Numbered from the stretch's first letter, positions 11,903-24,051 are shown. The stretch is 64,000 nucleotides of DNA from Glandiceps talaboti (GCF_964340395.1 NC_135568.1:12271276-12335275), one strand, 5' to 3'. Notes: generated by a model not told the origin, from the letters alone. Made by a program: numbers and translations.

Positions 11903-12103
11903 TTGTGTGTGTGTTTATGTATGTACGTACGTATGTATGTATGTATGTATGTGTGTGTGTATGTATGTATGTATGTATGTATGTGTGTGTATGTATGTAT
12001 GTACATACGTATGTATGTATGTACGTACGTACGTACGTACGTACGTACGTACGTACGTACATACACGTATGTATGTACATATGCACGTATGCATGTATGT
12101 GTA

Positions 12104-12160
<57 letters not shown>
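11903..12160. repeat. Compound (GTAT)n-(GTAC)n-(GT)n microsatellite
   Basis: Runs of GTAT and GT units surround a block of self-complementary GTAC repeats at about 12020-12061. It is followed by a pure (TG)n run at about 12107-12159. Confidence 0.95.
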
Positions 12161-14125
12161 ACCTCAGAAACTAATTGTTTCAACTTTTTGCTACACATCT
12201 ATTTAGTTCAAGAAAGTCAAGAAAAAAATCATGGATTTACCATACAATGGTTTGAAAGAAAGGTCAAAATGTTATCAATATTAAATTAATTTAATTGAAT
12301 ATTAATTTTGAACACAACAGAAATAGCTTGCAAATAAAATTATTGCTAAAACTTGTTTTTAGGGGTGGGAAGCACTTGGCCACTGATGCTGACCTTCACA
12401 CCTCATTTTTGACCAATTTGATAAAAAAAGTCTCCATTTTAGACCAAGTTAAATAGATTGGTTCCATTTTTACACCAAGACACCAGCTAGATGACTTCAT
12501 GTTAGACCAATCTCTCCAAATCTATACTCCAATCATAGACCAACACACATGAAAAATATACCCTGAATTTAGTTGGCTCATCCCAGTAACATTGTTTACA
12601 CTGAGTGATGCCTACCCCTTCTTATTTCAGACCAAAGACATGTCTACTAGATTCCCCAATTTAGAACAGCCTCTAAGTCCCCAAATCTACATCCAAATCA
12701 TAGACCAACACCCAGAAAATATACCCTGAAGACATGCGCTGAACTTGGATGGTACAAGGATATTATTGTCCAGTGATGTGAGTTATCAAACCAAAACAGA
12801 AATCCTAGATCTTATCCAGTTATTTGATCTCTACTGCTGTGTGTGGTTGACATCATGTGATTTTAGTAAATTACTTGTCAAAGGTGACTTAAGATCATTC
12901 AACTTTTGAAAAACTCCACATATCTGTGTAACCATGGTTACCGTAAAACCCTGCTACTCTGTACACAAAGATGATACTCTCTTTGTAGTGACCTTAAAGT
13001 GGCACAAGCTGAGTTTGTAAACACTTTACTCCAGTGGAAATACTTCCATAGAACTTTGATTAAATTATTCTAGTGTAGTGTTAATGTCATTGCATACTTT
13101 CTATGACATTACAGTTGTCTTCTGGCATTGTTGAAAACTTCCCTCAAAAGTTTCACTAATCATTGGCAAAAATGTGGCCCTGTATGAATTGCATCTGCCA
13201 TTTTATGAGAAGTTAAATAGCTTGAAATTTGAACCACAAAAGTCACAGGACTTGTCATTTGGAACAGGTACATTTCTATTACACAATCCAAAAAAATTGA
13301 CACTAAAACATGTCGGCGGCATTTTGTCAATAAACTTCCCTCAAAAGTTGCACCTTATGTCATTCTGGACGTCTAGCTCTTATTGTGCATCTGACATTTT
13401 ATGAGAATTTTTACCTCAAAATTTGCACCAAAAGTGACACCATTTCTGAATGGCAACAGAGATGTTTCATTTGTACAGGGATGTAGCTGATTTTGAAGGT
13501 AGCTGATAAAATGTGGAAAGTAATTGTAATACTTACCAGGAAGACCCATGAATCTACCCAACAATGGAAACATACTAGTTTAAACAAAGAATTTTAAAAC
13601 AAATTCCTGAAAAAAGTAGTTGGCAAAACACTGCAGAGTAGTTAGTTATTTTTACTGGCCACCAGCCTAAGCTTACCTACACTTCCCTCCTATACCTTGA
13701 ATGTTACATCAATGGCATTTATGTTTGTAGTGCACACAATCTAAAAAACTCGACAATTTAGACTGATTTTTGTGAGAAAATTTCACTCATTGAATTATCA
13801 CCAAGTAAAAATGTCTTGCTAATGAAAAATTTGTACTCAGCGTCATAAAATTTCTTGAAAGTCAATCCCAAATTTTATTGTCAGTTTATTGGCAGCAGGG
13901 TGTACCGTCCACAGAATTTGATCCCTTTATACACTCTATATTGGCCTTAATGAGAAAACTTACCTCACAAATCAACACATCTTTCAATTTTTTATCCGTA
14001 GTGACAGGTCCTTACATTATATTATTGCAACTATTTTTCCTTTTTTTTGGTACAGTCATCTGACAAATATGAATGATATAAAGTGATACTTTTCCCCATC
14101 AAAAGTGAATGCACCTATGCCTTCA

Positions 14126-14385
14126 CTTAATTTGCATAAAGTTTGTCTCTCTCTTGATTGGACATACAACTTTCATGATTTGCATAAAATCTATCTTTCC
14201 AGATTGGACATACAGCAACTTTTGTGATTTGCATAAAACATATCTGTCTCCTGATTGGACATACAGCAACTTTTGTGATTTGCATAAAACATATCTGTCT
14301 CCTGATTGGACATACACCAACTTTTAGGATTTGCATAAAATGTATATATGTCTCCTGATTGGACATACAACTTTTGTGATTTCCA
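14126..14385. repeat. About 50-bp minisatellite, 5 units, with octamer and CCAAT motifs
   Basis: Each unit carries ATTTGCAT (at 14130, 14178, 14227, 14278 and 14329) and GATTGGACATACA about 25-30 bases downstream. Spacing is 48-51 bases. ATTTGCAT is the POU octamer, and ATTGG is the reverse of a CCAAT box. Binding is not shown by sequence alone. Confidence 0.9.
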
Positions 14386-15150
14386 TGAGGTGTAGGGGTA
14401 CTTCACAAATTTAACAATGAAGATGTGTTGCCCTTTAGGTTATGTTTGTAGGCCTATTTATCTAAAATGGGGTATGCATATCTCACACGTAAAAGTCTGA
14501 CGTGGGGTATAGTCAACATTTTGGGTCTAAACTTAGATTTACTTTAATACTTGAATCCCATTTTACTAAATTTACAAAACACTTCCAAGCCCCAACAACA
14601 CAGGTGTACAGTCAGGCTTTGAATTTAACCCATCATGCATTGCACTATATTAGCACTTGTGTAGTACTATTCCAGATTGACTCTACTTTACCAAAAAATA
14701 CATGGTCTAAAATGGAGTACGGATTTTTGGTCAAAATTGGCATAAAATGATATTGTTGCATGGGTCACACACCACAAGTCTGACCACATGTATTACTACT
14801 CCCCTTCCCATATAAAGTAGTCCCAGTCATGATAGCACCTGGGTATGGGACATTCTTGTACACAATCATATCAAATTATTGAAATTCTTTGATATTCATC
14901 GAAAGTGACTTTGAAACCATAGCTTGATAGATAATGCATTTTTGTATCATATTTTTAGAACAGCGGCTGGAAACTTAGACAGTAACTTTTAACGACAGAA
15001 ACCACTTTTGATATCATACAGGGTATATTAATAGAAAGACACACAGTTATATGGACTTGCATTCTTTATGAACAGCTAAGAGAAATAGTTGAAATTCCAG
15101 ACTTGTTATAGAAACTTTATTTACCCTCTGGTACTTAGTATAACCTTATA

Positions 15151-15501
15151 TATACCATGCACGAGCCAGATTCAACAAAAAATATGGAATATATCCCCTG
15201 GTCGTTCTCTGTCATGGCAACGAACGTCTTTGTCACAACAACATGTGTCTACGTCATTGGTTCAACTGTTTTCAAATTATAAGTCAAAATGCTCCAAAAA
15301 TTGCTATTACTTTGCCCGATTTCTTTTTATATTACTGGCGATGACATAGTATTATTCCCCAATATTTTTCTTCATTCATCTGGAAAATACTTGTGACCTA
15401 AGGGTCTCTGTCACTAAGTGTCAAGTAACTCGTAGTGACAAAGGCCCCTTAAGTCACTCGTATTTTCTTTGGCTGAATGAAGAAAATGATTGGGGAATAA
15501 T
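15151..15501. mobile_element. MITE-like element, copy 1, with palindromic 3' half
   Basis: From 15351 (ATTATTCCCCAATATTTTTC) to 15501 (ending TTGGGGAATAAT) the sequence is a hairpin with about 60-bp arms. Homology to a second copy at 60141-60458 extends left to about 15151 (TATACCATGC, then AAAATATGGAATATAT). It is therefore a dispersed element of about 350 bp. There is no open frame. Confidence 0.75.
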
Positions 15502-16235
15502 ATCTAGATATATCTAGTCTTCAAATCAGATGGTTTTCTAATAACATGTAATATGGAATACTTTGAAAGGTCACCGAGAGGAAATCTAAGACAGATGGCT
15601 GACAGTATAACATCATCTAGAATTATGGAGAGATTTTGACAGTATGACGTCATCTAGAAATAGTAGAATTATGTAGAGATTTTGGGAGGAAATACATTTA
15701 AAATGGCGTATGGGGTTTGTTGCAAGGGTGGCACACAATCTGATTTCCAAAAGAAGGTGATCACTCTCAGAACAACAAAATCAAAAACAAATGAAGGAAA
15801 TGAGGTAAAAGAAATCAAGCCATATTCACTACATCAGATTTTAATCACATTGGGGTGGCATACCACTACCACTAATAATTATATGAACTATTCACCATCC
15901 ATCATGAAAATAATAATACATAAAATCAGGGACTTATTCTATCCAAAATAACATGTTATTATTATTATTGGGCAATTTTTTTTTTAAAAATGATGAAAAT
16001 AAATTTATTTCCTTTTTGCATCAAATTTGGTTTTGTACCTCTCTCCAGTCAGTATGAAAATTGGCAGTGTTATTAAAAGATGTGTTTAGAGCCTAAAATA
16101 TAAATTGATACCCAAATAATAATAATATCATATTTTGACCTGTCTCTAAGTTGGATAGTGTAAACAAGAATGGTATTGAAAATAAGAATAAAATAAACAA
16201 TGGATTTTCAACCTGTCTTTGAAAAAATGTTTAAT

Positions 16236-16321
16236 GGCAGTGTGTGAGTGTGTGTGTGCATGTGCATATGCATATGTGTGTTTGTGCATATTTTGGTTGG
16301 GTATGTGTATATATGTGTGCA

Positions 16322-16368
<47 letters not shown>

Positions 16369-16520
16369 GGGTTTGTGTATATGTGTGTGTTGTGTTGTGT
16401 TGTGTTGCGTGTATGTGTTGTGTGCATGCGCGTGCATGCGTGCGTGTGTGTGTGTTGTGTGCGTGTGGGCGCGCGCACGCGCGTGTGTGTGTGTGTGTGT
16501 GTATACATGGCTGTATATAT
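16236..16520. repeat. Alternating purine-pyrimidine microsatellite
   Basis: GT-rich sequence with an (AT)n run at about 16333-16360, GTGTT repeats near 16385-16407 and a GC-alternating core (GGGCGCGCGCACGCGCGTGT) near 16467-16487. Alternating CG/TG tracts of this kind favour Z-DNA. Confidence 0.9.
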
Positions 16521-17183
16521 ATACTCCACATACATGGAGCATCTAGACAATAAAGGGAAAAAATGTGCATCATCCCAAATACTATCTGTTATGGTTATTT
16601 ATTATTTTATATTTATTTATTATCAAACGGGACATAAACAGTTTCCCATTGAGTTTTCAATCATTGACAATTATTGAATATAGTCACAGCTGTTCACGAT
16701 TCCGACCAATAAACTTTTAATTTCCCAAATATTTCCAGGTACTATTGCGATTGTTTTGTCCAAAAGATTGGAATGAAAATGAGTTTGTCCAAATGATTAA
16801 TGGGATATAAACACTTCAGTAATCGTAGAGTACAGAGTACAGTGTTTAGAAAAACAGACAGTTGCCATACCAAAGATCTCACCTTTAACATTTGCTAGTT
16901 TATAACTTTCTCAGTTATTCCTGTGATGGCAGTGTTTATAGTTGATGAAAAGTACTGTGTTGTATGTATTGTGGATATGTATATATGTCTACATGTCTGT
17001 CAGTGTCTTTGAATGTGTTAGTGTTATAGTTTGTGATTGAATGTCTGTGTATTTGTACATGTCTGTCTGAATGTATGTGTAAGCAGTGCAAAAGTTGCAG
17101 ATAAAACAGTTTCTAGAAATTAATCAAAAAACCCAAGTTTTAAATATTACAAATTTAATTTAATTTAATTAATTCATGATAGC

Positions 17184-17460
17184 TTCTGTGTGTGTTGTGT
17201 TGTGTTGTGTGTGTGTGTGTGTATGTGTGTATGTATGTATGCATTTATGTATGTCTGTATGTATGTATGTATGTATGTATGTATGTATGTATGTATGTAT
17301 GTATGTATGTATGTATGTATGTCTATGTATGTATGTATGTGTGTGTATGTATGTATGTCTGTATGTATGTATGTATGTATGTATGTATGTATGTATGTAT
17401 TTATGTATAGATATGTATAGATCGATGAATAGATGGATGGAGGGAGGGAAGGAGGGATGA
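17184..17460. repeat. (GTAT)n microsatellite
   Basis: Long runs of GTAT units with a few interruptions, starting in (TG)n and grading into GATG/GGAG sequence. The Tyr-Met-Cys-Val open frames over it are artefacts. Confidence 0.95.
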
Positions 17461-17826
17461 GAGTTAAAGTATGTGTATATGTATATATGTATTTGTGGGC
17501 ATATGTACATATGAGTTGTTCTGAGTATATCAACATCTAACATCTACAACAGACCAATAAAAATAATAAAAATTATGTTCAATAAAAATCAGAGAGAGAA
17601 ATTCACATTTTTAAGGGATAATGTTTGATCCATTAAAATAGTTTGAGTGAAATTTACAGAGTTCAAAATTTGTCTTCATAAAATAAACACATAATTTATT
17701 GACAGTTATTATTAATATTTAGTAGGCTAAGTTTAGAAAAGTAAAAATCTGTACAAATGTGTTGTATAATATCATAAGAACAAGAGAAAAGATTTGTAAC
17801 GTGTTGAAATATATTGAGTGAATTAA

Positions 17827-18173
17827 AGTGGCCATATGGATTAGGCTTGGGTATTTATTTTGTGTTTTTAATTTATAAAACTATTTTATCATGACTTTTT
17901 TCTTGAAATCTCAATGTGAAACAACATATGCCAAGTCCTTGTTTGTAACTCAATAAATTGCAAAAAATTAATAAATGTGTAAAACGTTTGATATTATACA
18001 TACAATAACAAAAATTGTACACGTTTTTTTAGCTTTTTGCAAGGTATTGAATTACAAAAACAGACTTGGTCTATGTTGTTTCATATTGATTTTTCAAATA
18101 GGAAGCCATGATGAAATTGTTCTATAAATAAAAAATCCAAAATAAATACTCAATCCTCATCAGTATGGCCACT
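17827..18173. mobile_element. TTAA-flanked foldback MITE (piggyBac-like), 347 bp
   Basis: The element starts AGTGGCCATA and ends TATGGCCACT, and is bracketed by TTAA at 17823-17826 and 18174-18177. The arms (about 17827-17975 and 18030-18173) are complementary for nearly their full length. TTAA target duplication is typical of piggyBac-type transposons, so a non-autonomous relative is a fair inference. No transposase is present. Confidence 0.8.
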
Positions 18174-18650
18174 TTAAAGGCCAAAGTGAAAGTATAGTCA
18201 CTGACTAGTAGTTCATGAATAACTAAACGAAACCAAGGGTTTCCTCAACTGAAAGTCATTAAATATAGTATTACAAATATCGTGTGTTTTAATTTTGCAA
18301 ACTCATCAGGGATGTAGCTAGGGGCTAGTAGCTGGGGGAAAAGAACTGGCTACTCAGCATTTTCTTGTTGACTACTAGTCAGGAATTTGTATATAAAAAT
18401 TCTTTGTTTCAACTACTGTATATCCATTGTTGGGTAGATTCATGGATCTCCCTATTAAAATACATGTTATCGCTAACTTTTCCAATTTTATCTGCTATTT
18501 TTAAAAATGAATTCTAAATTTCCAGACACCTATGACCCCTTTAATAGGCTCACGTGTCTGTAAGTGTGCGTGTTCTGAAAAATGGGTTAATCTGACAAAA
18601 ACTGAAGTATGAATTCGAAAATTTATTGTGCAAACTTTTTGCACATTTGT

Positions 18651-18792
18651 GACTTTTTGCAATGTATTGAGTTACAAACAGACTTGGTCTATGTTGTTTC
18701 ACATTGATTTTTCAAGTAGGAAGTTATGATAAAATTGTTTTATAAATTAAATGTCAAAAAATAAATACCCAATCCACATCCTTATGGCCACT
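18651..18792. mobile_element. Half copy of the TTAA foldback MITE
   Basis: This stretch matches the right arm of the 17827-18173 element (TTTTTGCAA, GTATTGA, CAGACTTGGTCTATGTTGTT). It again ends GGCCACT followed by TTAA (18793-18796). The left arm is missing. Confidence 0.75.
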
Positions 18793-20428
18793 TTAATATT
18801 TAGTATTACTTATTTATCAGTTGAAATTATAGCTAAAAAGTAAAAATGTAGACTTGGAATAATTATATTAAGATAAAGACTAACACTGATTGACTTCATT
18901 TGGTTCAGTTTTTATAGAAGCGTATGATAATGACTAAAAATAATTTGACTTGACTTGGTTCAGTTTTTATAGACCTGAAGTGACTCAAAATAGACATTTA
19001 CAATTACTTTTTAGTGATTTATAACAAGAAGTAACAAAATACTCTTAGACTAGTAGAAAAACAGGGACTAGTATTTCTGTTTATTTTGTATTCAGTGTTA
19101 TAAAATACTAGAGGAAATTAGAGATGAAAACTGATAGACTAGGAATGAAAATATAGGATTTTTCTCGAGTAGATTTTAGATTAATAATATTGACCAAAAA
19201 GACTTTTGTGTTATTAAAAACATCAAAATAACTTACAAAAGTAAACATTACTTTACTGTATGTTTTTGGGTACTGGATTTGGTTTGAGTACGTGCAACGG
19301 CTTTTTCCGTTGAAGTAAGACATGCTAGCATACTTACAAACTGTCATTCGTATAGAAAGGCATCAACAATTTACACTCTGAATACAGCAGATTGAACGGA
19401 TGAGATATTTACTCATAGTATTGTTGGCTAAATTAGAGTAAACCTGATACTTCCTAAATTACTATTTCACCAAAATAAATACACATTACTCGTTTTTTTT
19501 TCACAAAAATTCTTAAAATCCTCATAACGTACAAGACAAGATAAAATCATGATAAAAATATACTAAACATAAAAGAGTTCACAAAAATGAGCAATTGTTT
19601 TTAAAAATAGTAAAATTCGGCACATGTACCACTTTGAGATCAAATCTATTTTCCATAGTAGGAATAAGAGACACACAGGACACAAATTCTGTTAAACTAT
19701 CCTTAACCATATGGCCATTTCAAAACCACACCAGCTGTAACTGAAAAGTTTTTTGACACTGTTTTGTTAAATATAATAACTTACTTACATCCTGTACAGT
19801 ATTGATTCAACTGTGATTAAATGTGTATTTGTGTAGCTGTATACATTGTAGGTACAATCAATCCAATCAAATTAATTTTTGGGTCCACACCCAAAATTCA
19901 GTGCCCCTAACATAATCAGTATTTCAACTTATTACTGTACAACTTATGGATAAAACCAACCTCTAATTAACATGTACAATGTCTAATTATTGGTATTTTA
20001 ACACTTTTCAGTGAATATATTGTTGTTATCTGATTGGAAAAGTAGTACTGCAGTAAAAGAAAGTACAAGTTTAAAACTAGGGTTAAGAATTCACCGAGAC
20101 AAGAATACCTCTAGTCTACAGTGTTGTACAACTATAATACCAACAATCACTATATTTATAATCTCCATTTTTGTTCATAAACAAACCTCAAACACTTTGG
20201 TAGGTTTTTTGACACCAACGTTGTAACTTCCCGGTTATGGGAATTGAAGTATTAGAGTTAAACCTTAATTTAAGTATATTCATGTTTAGTCTATCTGCCA
20301 CTGTTCAACTATTTATTGTACACAGCCACAGAGCTGACGTACAAATTACAATACAATACTCATAAATGAACCTCAAAAACTTGGAATGTTTTTTGACATG
20401 GCCACTTCACATTGCGTCACCACAATCT

Positions 20429-20829
20429 TAGTCTAGTTCCTGGTGACCGTATTCCAATTTTATACTGCGTTATCTTCATACATTACGTCTAGTCAATCTC
20501 GTTACTCAAGGCGTTACATGTGGTGCAACTCCATCGTGGGTGAAGCGCAAACGGCGCATGTCATGATCAGTAGTAATACATTATAATTTGACAGGCTGTC
20601 GTCATCGCTCATTTATATTCATTTGACTATCGCTGGAATTTATGCAAATGTCCAACCAAACTCCACCTCCACCTACAATCACGTGGGGACGCAACGACGT
20701 CATCATGTTTATATGAACGCTGTAGGGGGAAGCACAGAATTGTATGCGAGAGTAATGAGATTGCCTAGATGTAATGACTGTGAAGATAACGTAGTGTAAA
20801 ATCGGAATACTGTCACAGGAACTAGACTA
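20429..20829. mobile_element. Mutator-like MITE, 401 bp, with 9-bp target duplication
   Basis: The ends are perfect inverted repeats (TAGTCTAGTTCC and GGAACTAGACTA), part of imperfect inverted arms of about 80-90 bp (for example GCGTTATCTTCA against TGAAGATAACGT). CCACAATCT flanks both sides exactly (20420-20428 and 20830-20838). Long terminal inverted repeats with a 9-bp duplication are the signature of Mutator-like elements. There is no coding capacity, so the element is non-autonomous. Confidence 0.85.
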
Positions 20830-21989
20830 CCACAATCTGTACTTAAATGAACCTCAGAACTTGGGATGTGTTTTGGAAACACTCACATTGTCATTTCCGT
20901 TGGGGAGATGAAGTATCAGTAGTTAACCTTTTAATTCAAGTTTATCAATATCAATTGTTGCCAATTAAAGCGTATGAAAACACAGGACGTCATCAAACGT
21001 GTGTACCTATCATTAAACGAACACTAAGGGCTAAGTTTAGAAATAAGGACACAGAAATAGAACCAATTCACAACTTTGTACTTTGTGAAAAAAGAGGCAC
21101 CACCTAGGGCAAACTTTTACTGTAATATCAACTAGATATGCCTATGTAAGTAATATGCTATCAACAACTAAATAAACCTCTGTGGGGAATCTATATGCGG
21201 CTGCCTAAATATATCAAGTGTAAATTCTAATGTGTTTGAGGTCACTTTAAGTCAGTACAAATTTTGTTCTTGACATAAAAGAATTTGATGTTTTGGAGAG
21301 AACCTTGTCTGAGAAAACGATGGTAGAAAATTATTTCATAGAATAACCCCATTTGTTGAAAGTTCAGTATATACAGCAATGAAAGAGTGGTACTAATTAA
21401 TACATTAATTATAAAGTGACCCCTTTAATTCTGTTTTGAAATTGCCTTTGGCAGTCCTTCTGGATCTAGTCAAGGTCATCACCCTTACTGTACATGATTG
21501 ATTAAAGTACATTTGCATAAAATAAATAGAATTATGTCAAGTTCTAGTTTCTAGGGTAAGAGCTCTAAACCAAGTGAAATCAAACAATAGTGAAAATCAC
21601 AAGAAAAAAAATGTTTAAAATGAGGTTTAAATAAAATGAAGTCCACAAAATATCTACAATTTGAGTGCGAGTTGTGTAGGGTATAGACAACAATGTTGAT
21701 GGTATATATAGTTGGACATTGCTGGCCATACAGCCTGCTGAGGACGTCAAACAGGATTGGTGCACTATCCCTCCATCCAGTTCCAAATATGGTATCGTCA
21801 GACAGAGATTCCAGCATGTATCCCACAATGCCACACTGCTACTATCACTCTACCATGTAATGATACCACCATGGGGTCACATGGCATGTTGATCACATGG
21901 TTGTCTCATTAGCATATTCTGTTATCCTTGAGTAAAGATTCCATTACTTGTTAGTTTCTTACGATGGTAATGTTTTTATTGACTTGTAG

Positions 21990-22032
21990 GTGAACTTGCA
22001 GATAAAGACTCTAGTACCCTTAAATCACACAG
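21990..22032 (+). CDS. Linker micro-exon 1 (43 bp), possibly optional
   Basis: The acceptor TTGACTTGTAG and donor ACAG/GTAGGA bound 43 bases. They enter in phase 1 and leave in phase 2, reading GELADKDSSTLKSHS with flanking split codons. It can only be used if the Ig exon ends in phase 1 at 9767, because the phase-2 donor at 9795 would give an immediate stop. Support is phase fit, splice sites and position between Ig and FN3, where MLCK proteins have a charged, Ser/Lys-rich linker. There is no domain homology. Confidence 0.55.
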
Positions 22033-22995
22033 GTAGGATGAATTATTTTTGGGGCAAAACTTTTTTTTCTGCCTTCTTTTTTTGCAAGTCGCAGCTGCCA
22101 GCTATTATAATGAGGTACGGATGAGGCAGCATAAGTCATCAGCTTGCTACCCATGGGGCTTTGGGACAATATCCCTACACTGTATTGAATGTGTTGTGTA
22201 TTAATTGATACAGGGCATTGGGCTGATACTGTAAGACATGTAAGTTCTGACGCTTATTTTTTTCTTCCTCTATTTTTTGTTCTGGTAACCTCGTCTAAAA
22301 ACCTATCAACTCTTTTCCTGTGTATGTGCTTTATGTCAGTGTATTTTGTCTCTTTAAAACTGTACTTCCATGAACTTGAACGAACGGAATGGTTTGTCGG
22401 TGTAGAAACCCAAAGTTATGTGGGTTCAATAACGACCATAGAATCTTTTCATCCAAATTCAGATATCAATCCTTGTTTTAAAAATGTCTGCCTACATCAT
22501 ATACAGTTCAATATGATTATATTTCAAGACTGTCATTTTTTTTAAACACATTTTGTGAACTTTTGGTAGGGAGATAGACACTGTATTATTTTTTGTACTC
22601 ACTGATGGAATGCACAGCCAAGACAAAGCATAACTAAGACATTCTGGTTAGAGAAAATTGAACATAAAGTCGCACCCAAAATTAAAACAGAAAGTCTTAC
22701 AAAAACTGTCATTAATTTAGAACAGAAATTGAATGTCAAAAAAATATCCTAATTACCATGTGGAAATACTATTTTATTCCAAAGCACAGATGAAACATTG
22801 CTGACATTTTTTAGAATCTAGGGTTCAGAAATCTGAGCTGCTGTAGATTGAAATTTCATCCTTGCATCTATACAGCAATTCTACCCTGTACAGATCAAGC
22901 TGGGCCCCCATTCTGTCAGGGCTACTGTTATTAACGCTCCTCAAACTAAAATGAAATTGTCCTGAATTTTTTCTCTGTTTCTCTTTTATTGGCAG
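22033..22995. other. Intron
   Basis: No exon or structured repeat recognised. The open frame at 22189-22545 has no family resemblance and no convincing splice context. Confidence 0.7.
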
Positions 22996-23027
22996 TAAGA
23001 AGAAGGATATAACCATGGCAACAAAAG
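22996..23027 (+). CDS. Linker micro-exon 2 (32 bp)
   Basis: The acceptor TTTTATTGGCAG and donor AAAAG/GTAGGT bound a 32-base exon. It enters in phase 2 and leaves in phase 1, reading KKKDITMATK. It joins in frame to the FN3 exon to give TKEPPDPPADRP. Upstream it accepts either the 43-bp exon or the Ig exon cut at 9795. The lysine-rich sequence resembles the charged stretch before FN3 in MLCK proteins. The small size makes the call depend on phases and splice sites. Confidence 0.68.
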
Positions 23028-23748
23028 GTAGGTGTACAAACTTAGTACTTTTTTTAAGTTACGACAACGTACTAGTCATAATTCATGCCGATTGTTTGGA
23101 GTAGAGTGTATGAAGTACTGTTACCAACTGTAGCTCATTAAATCACTATGTACTTTCAGCAATGGTGTCCCACCCACAGTTATCTATATTTCTGTCACCA
23201 TCTTGTTTCACTCGTCCGTCTTACAGAAGTTCCGATCAGACATTTTGTACCATAGTTTCATTTTCATATTTTTAACTTACTGTTAGAAATTGTACCCGAT
23301 AGTTTCCGTATTACTGGAAGTTTCTTATTACTTCACTTGGAACGTTTTTCCTTCTGATATGGAAGGCCGTTATTCAATATGGATAATATGAAGGATATGG
23401 AACCGGACAGTAGTTAATGAAATCAGACCCAAAGACTCCATGCTATCATCTATTGAAGTTGTAGTGCGACAAAATCTGATTTCATATCAAAGTTTCTTCT
23501 GAATAACAGACTCGGAAATTATTTTTTTCTCCTTTCCTCTGTTTTATCAGATTTCATAAAATAAGTCATTTCAAAACTTCAACTGAACAGAAGTCATTGA
23601 AATCAAACCCAAGGACTCTGTCCTCTGTCAGGATTCAAAGAATATTTGATTGAATATCAAAGATGTTTTTGGAATTACAGATTTTGACATTCAATTTTTG
23701 TCTTTCAAATTTTCCTAATTTTATTGTTGTTCCGTTATGTCTCCTCAG

Positions 23749-24051
23749 AACCCCCAGATCCACCAGCAGACAGACCCTTTGCCGATAAGACCACTAAAGA
23801 TTCAATAACAGTGGTATGGCCAGGCACAACATACGATGGTGGAAGTATAGTAACTGGCTATGTAGTGGAAATGCAGAAGAAGGGGGAGAAAGCATGGAAA
23901 GTGCTAACAGAGGATGTATTTAGTACATCGTACCAAGTCAATGGCCTGAAAGAGAACGAGGAATACTTCTTCAGAGTTTGTTGTATGAATGCTGTTGGCA
24001 AGAGTAAGCCAAGTTTAGTATCAGATCCCTGCAAACCAACTGATGCATCAC
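23749..24051 (+). CDS. MYLK: FN3 domain exon
   Basis: A single 303-base exon, phase 1 in and phase 1 out, with acceptor TCTCCTCAG and donor TCAC/GTAAGT. It encodes one complete fibronectin type III domain: EPPDPPADRPFADKTTKDSI, the B-strand tryptophan in TVVWPGTTYDGG, the tyrosine corner in LKENEEYFFRVCCMNAVGKS, and a short tail. The match to the FN3 preceding the kinase of smooth-muscle MLCK is close (PAPDPPAG..., SYDGG..., HEYKFRVRAINVYG). The domain is a structural/binding module next to the catalytic core. Because both phases are 1, the exon could be skipped without a frameshift. Confidence 0.95.

Larger units (their letters stand above)
9800..21989. other. 12-kb repeat-rich intron between Ig and FN3 linker exons
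   Basis: No exon recognised. It contains microsatellites (11490-11729, 11903-12160, 16236-16520, 17184-17460), a minisatellite with octamer and CCAAT motifs (14126-14385), short direct repeats near 12500-12740, and MITE-like elements at 15151-15501, 17827-18173, 18651-18792 and 20429-20829. Direct repeats of an AAATGAACCTCA-containing unit lie around 20160-20950. Long open frames in the microsatellites (Tyr-Val, Thr-His repeats) are artefacts of the repeat period. Confidence 0.75.

Noticed and set aside
11386-12289. Long open frames with Thr-His, Tyr-Val-Cys or Ser-Leu-Thr repeats
   Set aside because: They lie wholly in GTGA, GTAT, GTAC and GT microsatellites. All frames stay open because of the repeat period, and there is no splice context or domain.
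14109-14406. Repeat-containing open frames (Asp-Trp-Thr-Tyr, Ser-Gly-Asp-Arg)
   Set aside because: They are by-products of the 48-51-bp minisatellite.
16146-17543. Open frames of 70-150 residues on both strands
   Set aside because: Same reason: alternating purine-pyrimidine and GTAT simple repeats.
22189-22545. 118-residue + strand open frame
   Set aside because: No domain, hydrophobic low-complexity translation typical of AT-rich intron, and incompatible with the surrounding exon phases.
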